Notes under the pieces: generated by a model
Told to the model about the DNA's origin: nothing
The model's input: only the letters and a program-made list of their open reading frames with translations
Databases searched by the model: none
Source: a bacterium
GTDB taxonomy: Bacteria > Bacillota_I > Bacilli_A > RFN20 > DUOF01
Length of the DNA: 16,742 nt
Direction: 5' to 3'
Assembly (NCBI GenBank): GCA_012839015.1
Contig: DUOF01000063.1
Location: forward strand, 1-16,742
Translations under genes and position numbers: made by a program
In this document: positions 1-6,820 of the stretch, in pieces
Position numbering within the stretch: position 1 is the stretch's first letter
Layout of the letters: each line of letters begins with the position of its first letter

Positions 1-3000
1 TAAAAGAGACTAATGGTAGCGATATGAATGTAACGGTTGCTAATAATGCTGTTATTAATGTTAATAAATCAATAAGGTTAGAGTTCTCTAAGGAAACTAA
101 TACTAATTTCAACCAAACAAAGAAGATAACTATAGTCAACTTAAATACTGGTGAAGAGGAAATCTGTACATTTAATAAGACAGATAACACGATAGAAGGA
201 GAAGGATGTACAAAACAGTATGGTTTAAATGAGAGTCCAGTAGGATTTGCAATTGGTAACAACGATTACTTCTATTACTATCTAGATAGTGGTTCATATA
301 AAGTAACGGCTCAAGATATATATGGAAATGAAATGTCATTTGATATTCACTTGGACTTTGCTCCACCTAGAATTGAACTTGGATCATATACAGTGATTGG
401 TGATGCAATCATTAAAGAAGCAATTCCTGCCTCAGGAACAAGAGAATATAACTTACAAGAATTAGAAAGTTTATACTTCGTTGTAACGGAGGAAAATCTA
501 GCTAGTGTTACAATTAGTACTTGTATCTACATTAGTGAGTCATGTGGTGAAGGTGACCTATGGAGAATTGTCTATGGTAGCGGAAACTTTGGTTCTATTA
601 GAAACCATACGGGCAATGTTTATTCTAAAGTAAGAGATGGCCTTATGAAGGGTGATAGGGACTACTACTACAGAAATGAAGACGATCAAATGGTCCTAGA
701 TGATAGAGATTATGAAAATACTCTAGACAACTTTATCGTTGAAAACTTTGATGGTGCTAACAATAAGTACTTTATCAAACTAGTACTTGACGGACCTAAT
801 AATAGATCTCTATCAAGATTCGCGGATATAAATAATAACGTACAAATTACTCTAACCGCTGAAGATTCAGCTAAGAATAAAACTAATGTATCGGTTAAAC
901 TTAAGAACAATGCTCCGATTATTGAAACTAAACAAAATTTTGTTCAACAAGAGTATGGAGATGAAAACAAGAATATCATGGATACCATTATTACTAACCT
1001 TGTGGTTACTGATAATGGAACAATTCTTGTGTTAACTAGTGATGACTTAGTACAAGTTGACACACCTTTATTAAGTTCACTTGGATATAGAAGTAAGTTA
1101 GTCTACTACACTGACTATGATTTCTATAATACAGGTGTATATGAAGTAAAAGCAGTTTATTATGACGCCGTTGGTAATGAAACTTTTTATGAAGTTAGCT
1201 TTAAGATAAATGTTAAAGATACAATAAAACCTACAATAGAAGGGCGCCCTGAACTACTACAAGAAATGGTAGACTCTGATGTCGAAATTAAAAAACACAT
1301 CTATAACGGTCCATATGTAGTAGATTTAGATGAATTTGGTATAGTAGACAAATCTGATGTAAGCATCATATTGATGCTATCAGACATCGATAGAAACTTT
1401 GAATGGAATTCTAATATTGGTGAATTTGATAACGAATTTGATAACGAATTTGTTACAATCACCGCCATAGGCAATCGCTACAACTTTGACTTCAAGGTTA
1501 TGGGAAGATATGAATTTACTTATACGATAACCGATATAAGTGGAAACCAAACTGGGGAGATTGTTAGATTTACAATCGCTGACATAGAGCCGCTTGTTAT
1601 AAACTATGACGAACTAGATTACGATCTAGTTACTTGTCCGGTTGATGGGTTTGGAATCCAAGAATGTTACAAGATAACAGTGCCGACAGCACTAGATGTT
1701 GATATTGATAAGTATGTAAGTCTAACCTTATTTGAAGAAGGTATTAGAAGAAATGGACAACCAATAACTCTAGCGGATTACAACATCATTAGAAGAGGAT
1801 TTGTAAAAACATATGACACTCTAGAAACTGGTGGATACTATATCAAAAGTACTGACGGAAACTATTACCTAAGTATGTCTGGTGGAGAGTCTACAAATAG
1901 TGACAAGTACATTATTGATAATGTACTAAACCCTAATGATACTGATAGATATAGTGAATATATTATTCAGTTTAAGAAAACAGGAAATTATGAGTTAAAA
2001 TTAGTAGGTCAAGACTCTAACAATAACCCATCAATCGTTCCACTTTCTATAAACGTTACTGATACAACCGCCCCAATGGTTGAAAACGTAACCATTAAAA
2101 TCGCTGGTGAAACTATTGAACTTCAAAAAGTCGCAGAAAATAAATACTCGATTACACTTCAGTTAGGAACACTATATGAAGAAATACGTATTAATTGGAT
2201 CGATGACTTTGACGGAGTGGGTTATAAGAAAATTACCCAAACACAAATCTTTGATCAGATAAGAACTTATATCCTAGAAGAAACAATTCAAGATCAGATG
2301 GGCAACTCAATAGAGGTAACCATTGAGATCTTAATTGAAGACAGTGAGGCTCCTAATCTAGACAATATAGTACTAGAATATCTAGATGACTATGAATTAG
2401 GTACCCTTACCAAGGATAATGTTAGATTTGAAGTTAAGGGAATAACAGACAATAGTAACATGTTCATGATTGAATATAGACTAAGTGAAGATGATCAATG
2501 GATGAATTGTAACAATGCAATATGTGTTATTGGTGAACGTGAAACCCCGGTTACTACAATCTACTTTAGAGTTGTTGATTACTCTAACAATGAAGCCTTC
2601 ACAAGTGTGACAACAAACATTGTTATAGATAACAAGGCTCCAAGTATGATTGGTTTAGATAAGGGAGTAAACGTTTATGAAGGTGTAACCCTAATCATTG
2701 AAGACATGAACTTAGATAAGGCAGTCATCTATGATAATACTAGTGAAATAGGTATGGTCACTGCTAGTGAAGGAAGTAAGAGACTTCATCTAGAATTTGG
2801 ATTAGATGCTAATAATTATCCTAATGATGGAATTTATAAAGTAGTAGCATTCGATAAACTTGGCAACTCTAGCACGGTGTACTTCGTTATTAATACCAAT
2901 AAATCAATAAATACTGGTTCAGGTGATGAAACGGTGCTTAGTGATCATTCTATGACTAAAGTAGATGAAATCAAACAAGACGGAAGCTATACCTATATAA

Positions 3001-3353
3001 TTCCTGAGACATTAATGTATACAAGTAATGACTATATAAGAATCTATACAATTGATTCTCTAGGAAACTACAAGGAACTAAATAGAATTGATGCTTCTAA
3101 TATTCCTCTAAACAGGACTATTAATGGAGTACTTCTACCAAATGAACACTTAACTGAACTAGGAGAAGGAGAATTCTATGTTTACCTAGGTGTTACACCT
3201 AAGAGTAGTATAGTAGTACCAGATCCTGTAGATCCTATCGGAGACGGTGCTGGAAGTGCACTTACTTGGGTCTTGTACTCAGTCGGAGGACTAGCGGTCT
3301 TATTCGCAGGACTTCAAATAGTCAGGGCTCGTAAGAAAGTAAGGGCGGCTTAA
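1..3353 (+). CDS. Large surface protein with Ig-like domains, 5' end outside the window
   Basis: The frame is open from the first codon in the window (position 3), and no ribosome binding site precedes the ATG at 24, so the true start lies upstream and this is the C-terminal part (at least 1109 residues). Domains repeat at roughly 90-180 residues. Each ends in a 'D..GN' strand motif (for example near 318, 1168, 1541, 2294 and 2863) and the next opens with an acidic-x-A-P-type linker (near 361, 909, 1219, 2062, 2343 and 2631). This is typical of bacterial Ig-like or cadherin-like extracellular modules. Near the C-terminus a hydrophobic segment (about 3259-3321) is followed by a basic tail (RARKK), giving a membrane-anchored protein with the repeats outside. 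No LPXTG sorting motif is seen. All eight cysteines lie in four close pairs. The likely role is adhesion or surface architecture, which is inference. No enzyme domain is recognised. Confidence 0.8.
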   Translation, partial: KETNGSDMNVTVANNAVINVNKSIRLEFSKETNTNFNQTKKITIVNLNTGEEEICTFNKTDNTIEGEGCTKQYGLNESPVGFAIGNNDYFYYYLDSGSYKVTAQDIYGNEMSFDIHLDFAPPRIELGSYTVIGDAIIKEAIPASGTREYNLQELESLYFVVTEENLASVTISTCIYISESCGEGDLWRIVYGSGNFGSIRNHTGNVYSKVRDGLMKGDRDYYYRNEDDQMVLDDRDYENTLDNFIVENFDGANNKYFIKLVLDGPNNRSLSRFADINNNVQITLTAEDSAKNKTNVSVKLKNNAPIIETKQNFVQQEYGDENKNIMDTIITNLVVTDNGTILVLTSDDLVQVDTPLLSSLGYRSKLVYYTDYDFYNTGVYEVKAVYYDAVGNETFYEVSFKINVKDTIKPTIEGRPELLQEMVDSDVEIKKHIYNGPYVVDLDEFGIVDKSDVSIILMLSDIDRNFEWNSNIGEFDNEFDNEFVTITAIGNRYNFDFKVMGRYEFTYTITDISGNQTGEIVRFTIADIEPLVINYDELDYDLVTCPVDGFGIQECYKITVPTALDVDIDKYVSLTLFEEGIRRNGQPITLADYNIIRRGFVKTYDTLETGGYYIKSTDGNYYLSMSGGESTNSDKYIIDNVLNPNDTDRYSEYIIQFKKTGNYELKLVGQDSNNNPSIVPLSINVTDTTAPMVENVTIKIAGETIELQKVAENKYSITLQLGTLYEEIRINWIDDFDGVGYKKITQTQIFDQIRTYILEETIQDQMGNSIEVTIEILIEDSEAPNLDNIVLEYLDDYELGTLTKDNVRFEVKGITDNSNMFMIEYRLSEDDQWMNCNNAICVIGERETPVTTIYFRVVDYSNNEAFTSVTTNIVIDNKAPSMIGLDKGVNVYEGVTLIIEDMNLDKAVIYDNTSEIGMVTASEGSKRLHLEFGLDANNYPNDGIYKVVAFDKLGNSSTVYFVINTNKSINTGSGDETVLSDHSMTKVDEIKQDGSYTYIIPETLMYTSNDYIRIYTIDSLGNYKELNRIDASNIPLNRTINGVLLPNEHLTELGEGEFYVYLGVTPKSSIVVPDPVDPIGDGAGSALTWVLYSVGGLAVLFAGLQIVRARKKVRAA

Positions 3354-3362
3354 TCTAAGACT

Positions 3363-3397
3363 AAACAGAGAATAGTAATTATTCTCTGTTTTTCTTT
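3363..3397 (+). terminator. Intrinsic terminator after the surface protein gene
   Basis: A perfect 12-bp stem pairs 3363-3374 with 3380-3391 around a 5-nt loop. It runs straight into a T-rich tail (TTTTTCTTT). It starts 9 bp after the stop codon and separates the surface protein from rubrerythrin. Confidence 0.9.
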
Positions 3398-3408
3398 CTG
3401 GGGTAAAG

Positions 3409-3437
3409 TTGAAAAAAAGAGCATAATAAGTTAGAAT
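3409..3437 (+). promoter_or_regulatory. Promoter for the rubrerythrin gene
   Basis: A TTGAAA -35 box (3409-3414) is separated by exactly 17 bp from a TAGAAT -10 box (3432-3437). It lies just after a terminator and 25 bp before the rubrerythrin ATG. The ribosome binding site AAAGGGA follows at about 3449-3455. I see no clear operator palindrome of the PerR type. Confidence 0.7.
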
Positions 3438-3462
3438 AATTAATGTAGAAAGGGATGAAAAA

Positions 3463-4002
3463 ATGAGTTTAAAAGGTACAAAAACTGAAAAGAATTTGTT
3501 GGCGGCATTCGCAGGTGAAGCGCAAGCTTACACTAAGTATGAATACTATGCTAGCAGGGCTAAAAAAGATGGATATGTTCAAATATCCGAGTTCTTTGCC
3601 GAAACAGCTAGAAACGAGAAAGAACATGCTAAAATTTGGTTTAAATTATTAAATGGAGGTTCGGTAAGAGAAACTACCCATAACCTAAAAGACGCTGCAG
3701 CAGGCGAAAACTACGAATGGACTGATATGTATGCGGAGTTTGCTAAAGTAGCTAGAGAAGAAGGATTCGAGGATATAGCGAAGCTATTTGATGGTGTTGC
3801 TAAGATTGAAAAAGAACACGAGGAAAGATATTTAAAACTATTAGATAATATTGATAAAGATATCGTTTTTAAAAGAGAAGAAGAAGAAGTTTGGATCTGT
3901 AACAACTGCGGACACATCCATTACGGGAAAGAAGCTCCTGAAATGTGTGAAGTTTGTGACCATCCAAAGGCTCACTTCAAACTTAGAAGAATCGATTATT
4001 AA
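3463..4002 (+). CDS. rbr: Rubrerythrin
   Basis: This is a 179-residue non-haem iron protein that reduces hydrogen peroxide in the cytoplasm of anaerobes, taking electrons through a rubredoxin-type centre. Residues 1-130 form the four-helix ferritin-like domain. Candidate di-iron ligands are visible: E19, E52 with H55 (ExxH), E82 and E85, and E116 with H119 (second ExxH). Residues 143-179 form the rubredoxin-like domain with two Cys-x2-Cys knuckles, C146/C149 and C162/C165, which bind a single iron. Length and domain order match classical rubrerythrin. The gene stands alone between its own promoter and terminator. Its presence suggests an oxygen-sensitive lifestyle. Confidence 0.96.
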   Translation: MSLKGTKTEKNLLAAFAGEAQAYTKYEYYASRAKKDGYVQISEFFAETARNEKEHAKIWFKLLNGGSVRETTHNLKDAAAGENYEWTDMYAEFAKVAREEGFEDIAKLFDGVAKIEKEHEERYLKLLDNIDKDIVFKREEEEVWICNNCGHIHYGKEAPEMCEVCDHPKAHFKLRRIDY

Positions 4003-4020
4003 CTAAAATAATATTACTTG

Positions 4021-4056
4021 AAAAGGTGTTTATACTTAAGTATAAATGCCTTTTTT
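4021..4056 (+). terminator. Intrinsic terminator after rubrerythrin
   Basis: A long hairpin pairs 4024-4037 with 4038-4051. It includes two G-U pairs and a palindromic TATACTTAAGTATA core, so the loop must open a few central bases. Six Ts follow (4051-4056). It closes the rubrerythrin transcription unit. Confidence 0.85.
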
Positions 4057-4105
4057 AAAGCCCTTAAAGTCTAATATTGTCGATATTGTGGGGTGAAAAA
4101 ATAGT

Positions 4106-4134
4106 TTGTTTATTTAAACCTTATGTGCTATCAT
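4106..4134 (+). promoter_or_regulatory. Promoter for the three-gene orphan operon
   Basis: TTGTTT (4106-4111) and TATCAT (4129-4134) are separated by 17 bp. The GAGGAG ribosome binding site (4141-4146) sits 8 bp before the ATG at 4155. The transcript leader would therefore be very short, which leaves little room for leader control. Confidence 0.55.
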
Positions 4135-4154
4135 TATAGCGAGGAGTGTAGATT

Positions 4155-5165
4155 ATGTTAAATGGTAATGGAAGATATTATGTTGCAGACATACTAGACA
4201 GTATGGAAAAACTTAAAAATAATTTATTTGATCAAGGGTTGTTAAAAGCCAGGGATTTAGGAGACCCTACTAATATGATCCCTATTTCTAATGTTGTTAA
4301 AATTGAATTTTTAGCCAATAAACAAGCTGAAATAGACGTTGAAGGTTATTCAAAGAAAATCATTGAAAGTATAAGAGTCATGGGAGAAGAAAACCTAGTT
4401 CATAAGGATTTAGGTAAACTTAGAGAGTATTATAGCGAACTTGAAAGAGTCTATAATGACAACACAATAACTATGAAGTCTTATGAATACTTTAGGGTAT
4501 TTAGTCGTTTATACCTTGATGTAAAAAATGAACTAGAAAACGCAAAATTAAGATCTTTACGTGGTGAAGAAGCACCTAAGAAAAGAGAAGGAATAAGCGT
4601 TCATTTTGAAACGGGCAAGAAGGGTGATGTAGTCACCATGTCAAATTCTAAAGAGGACATCTTTCACTCAAGGAGATTCTTTTCAATGGATGTTGATGTT
4701 AATATACTTGGAATTAAGATTCCTGATAAAGAAAATGTAGAAGGGGATTACAAGTATGTTCAAATTGATAAGAAAGATGTATTCCTTAACGGAGACAAAG
4801 TAAGTGTTAATATTTGCTTTGACTCAGAACAAGATCTAGATAACAAGGTTTATCCAGTTACTAGGACTTTCGAAAATAAAAACTTAAGAACAGTCGCGAT
4901 TATTTCTCCAAAGGAATTAATCCAAAACTTACAAACTCATTACAACGCTACTATAACTAAAGAAATAGTAAGTAATGATGAATTCTACGAGCAAGCCAAA
5001 CCTGGTGATGAGTATTTCATAAATAATAATAGCGTTGGTTCAATTATTAACCTAGAAAAAGGTAGAAATAGAATTAACGGTACTAGTATTGGTGAAAGAG
5101 CAGCCCGTATATTGTTTAGTAGAAGAACCGGAAAAGGTAGTAGGGTAAAAGGCAAATCTATTTAA
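4155..5165 (+). CDS. Unrecognised cytoplasmic protein, first gene of an orphan operon
   Basis: This 336-residue protein matches no family I know. There is no signal peptide or membrane segment. The N-terminal ~140 residues are charged and mostly helical in character. The middle, from about residue 150, is richer in beta-type sequence (VDVNILGIKI, DGDYKYVQ-like stretches). The last ~20 residues are strongly basic (SRRTGKGSRVKGKS), which could contact nucleic acid or phospholipid; that is inference. The start is well supported by a GAGGAG site 8 bp upstream. It begins with MLNG, as does the next gene's preferred start. The stop codon overlaps the AAGGAGG of the next gene, so the two are translationally close. 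Confidence 0.8.
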   Translation: MLNGNGRYYVADILDSMEKLKNNLFDQGLLKARDLGDPTNMIPISNVVKIEFLANKQAEIDVEGYSKKIIESIRVMGEENLVHKDLGKLREYYSELERVYNDNTITMKSYEYFRVFSRLYLDVKNELENAKLRSLRGEEAPKKREGISVHFETGKKGDVVTMSNSKEDIFHSRRFFSMDVDVNILGIKIPDKENVEGDYKYVQIDKKDVFLNGDKVSVNICFDSEQDLDNKVYPVTRTFENKNLRTVAIISPKELIQNLQTHYNATITKEIVSNDEFYEQAKPGDEYFINNNSVGSIINLEKGRNRINGTSIGERAARILFSRRTGKGSRVKGKSI

Positions 5166-5179
5166 GGAGGTAGATGTTT

Positions 5180-5653
5180 ATGTTGAATGGTGGAGAAAAA
5201 TCTAAACTAAAAAGACTAATTCATGCTATAAACGATCGCTATCCAGAAATACTGGATCTTTTAGAGAGTGAAAACTTAAAAAAAGATACTAGTAGTCTTG
5301 ATAGACTATTTGACATAAATAAAGAAATTTTCAAATGGCTATCAAATTTATCTTATTCACTACTTAACAACAACCCTGTGGTTTCTAATTCATTCAAGAA
5401 ACTACAGGCTTCTAATAGAACCCAAGTATTAAATCACAAAGACGAACAACAAATTGACTTATTACTTGACTCAATTGATGCAATCTATGATTTACAAAAA
5501 GAACTTATTAGAATGGTAGATGAAGATAGTAATTTAGGAAAAGGTGTCCTAAAACAAATAATTGATGAATTAGGTCTAGAACCACCTAAGGGTAGTTCTG
5601 AATCTAAAAGGTATTCATCAATAGATGATTTGTTCTCGGACCTAGAGGATTAA
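5180..5653 (+). CDS. Unrecognised small helical protein, second gene of the orphan operon
   Basis: A 157-residue protein with no recognised family. I chose ATG 5180 over ATG 5174 because the AAGGAGG at 5164-5170 is 9 bp from 5180 but only 3 bp from 5174. The protein then begins MLNGGEKSK, echoing the MLNG start of its upstream neighbour. It looks mostly alpha-helical and charged, with no cysteine, no membrane segment and no signal peptide. It ends in an acidic tail (SSIDDLFSDLED) that resembles a short peptide docking motif; this is inference. Only 14 bp separate it from the gene before and 3 bp from the gene after, so all three are probably made together and may form a complex. Confidence 0.75.
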   Translation: MLNGGEKSKLKRLIHAINDRYPEILDLLESENLKKDTSSLDRLFDINKEIFKWLSNLSYSLLNNNPVVSNSFKKLQASNRTQVLNHKDEQQIDLLLDSIDAIYDLQKELIRMVDEDSNLGKGVLKQIIDELGLEPPKGSSESKRYSSIDDLFSDLED

Positions 5654-5656
5654 TCT

Positions 5657-6655
5657 ATGATTACTGCTACAGAATATTACTTATCTAAAGCACTTCAAGA
5701 GATCTTAAGTTCCTCGCAAAAGTATTTTAAACAACATAAAATTAATAGCAGGAATAAAGATACTATTAGACTATCTAATGTAAATAAAGATGTTGTCGAG
5801 GGTCACTTTAAGAGATTAGAGTCAGTCATCTCATTATTTAAAGATAGTATACTTAAAGACAATAACTATAAAGCCCTACTTAAACTAAAGAAGGAAGTCG
5901 CTAAATTAACTAACCAAAAAGAATACGACAATGATGAGGTTGTTAAGAAAGTTAGTCTAATCGAAGATGCTACTAAAGAAGTAGAAAGAGAATTAGAGTT
6001 TATACTTAAAGAAGCAAAGATTATTAAAGAATCAAGTAGATATGTCACCTTTGTTTGTCCTAACGAACGTATTAAAGACTTCGTTACTACAAACAAAAAG
6101 GAAAAGTATTTAGTTATTGATGGTAAGGAATTACTTATTGGTCATATAGCAGACACTGAAGATGCCAAAATAATCGCTATAAACAAGAAGGAATACCTAA
6201 ATACCTTCTCTAAATCTAGCGAAGAAATAGATAAAAGAAAATCACTTAATCTACTTAAACTGTATTACAAGGAGAAAGGTCTATACTTTGCTCCTACTAA
6301 ACTTGGTTTAGCACCAATATTTGAATATGACGCTATTAGGGGAGACAAAGAGTTTAGACAATACTTCTACGACTACAAGATGCAAAACAAAATAGCAAGA
6401 CTTAGATACTTTGATATGTTAGAGTTAATAAGAAACAATTTTGTCCCAAACTGCATTGTTACTAAACAAGTTAAAGCTTTCAAAGGCGGACTTAAGTACA
6501 ATAATGGCTGGTACCATTCTAGATTAGTTAATACTAAAAACATAAAACTTAAAATACAGGATGACATGAAATATGATGATCCAGAGGTCGTTAAGGCAGA
6601 ACTTGCCAAGTGGCGACAAGTATATAAAGAGAATAGAGAAAATAAAAATAGATAA
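5657..6655 (+). CDS. Unrecognised cytoplasmic protein, third gene of the orphan operon
   Basis: A 332-residue protein I cannot assign. The first ~130 residues are lysine- and glutamate-rich and probably helical, possibly coiled coil (roughly residues 45-130). The rest has a mixed pattern with aromatic-rich stretches such as RQYFYDYKM. The last ~25 residues are charged. There are two cysteines far apart and no CxxC pair. No signal peptide or membrane span is seen. AGAGGA at 5644-5649 serves as ribosome binding site 7 bp before the ATG, inside the end of the preceding gene. The stop codon overlaps the left arm of the terminator that ends the operon. Confidence 0.78.
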   Translation: MITATEYYLSKALQEILSSSQKYFKQHKINSRNKDTIRLSNVNKDVVEGHFKRLESVISLFKDSILKDNNYKALLKLKKEVAKLTNQKEYDNDEVVKKVSLIEDATKEVERELEFILKEAKIIKESSRYVTFVCPNERIKDFVTTNKKEKYLVIDGKELLIGHIADTEDAKIIAINKKEYLNTFSKSSEEIDKRKSLNLLKLYYKEKGLYFAPTKLGLAPIFEYDAIRGDKEFRQYFYDYKMQNKIARLRYFDMLELIRNNFVPNCIVTKQVKAFKGGLKYNNGWYHSRLVNTKNIKLKIQDDMKYDDPEVVKAELAKWRQVYKENRENKNR

Positions 6656-6678
6656 CCTGCAATAAATGCAGGTTTTTT
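6654..6678 (+). terminator. Intrinsic terminator of the orphan operon
   Basis: An 8-bp perfect stem pairs 6654-6661 with 6667-6674, containing CCTGCA/TGCAGG, around a 5-nt loop. It leads into six Ts (6673-6678). It starts inside the stop codon of the third gene. Confidence 0.9.
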
Positions 6679-6766
6679 ATTAATTAAAACATCAATAATA
6701 AAGTATAATTAAGTTAGCAAGGTTAATAATTAGTTAGTAAACAATAATTTTAAAGTTTGCGATACA

Positions 6767-6772
6767 TATAAT
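6767..6772 (+). promoter_or_regulatory. Possible -10 box for the CvpA-like/pta transcript
   Basis: TATAAT hexamers occur at 6704-6709, 6767-6772 and 6794-6799 in this short AT-rich gap. The one at 6767 would start a transcript near 6779, leaving about 40 nt before the ATG at 6821 and keeping the ribosome binding site. No convincing -35 box sits 16-18 bp upstream of any of them, so the choice is tentative. Confidence 0.3.
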
Positions 6773-6820
6773 GTAAAATGCTGATAAACCTTGTATAATG
6801 AAAGTAGGAGCGTGAGAGAG

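Noticed and set aside
6718..6793. 7-bp inverted repeat CAAGGTT/AACCTTG flanking the promoter region of the CvpA-like gene
   Set aside because: Too short and widely spaced (62 bp) in AT-rich DNA to stand above chance.
6791..6820. TTG at 6791 as the start of the CvpA-like gene
   Set aside because: It precedes the AGGAG site at 6806-6810 and overlaps a TATAAT hexamer; ATG 6821 has proper spacing.
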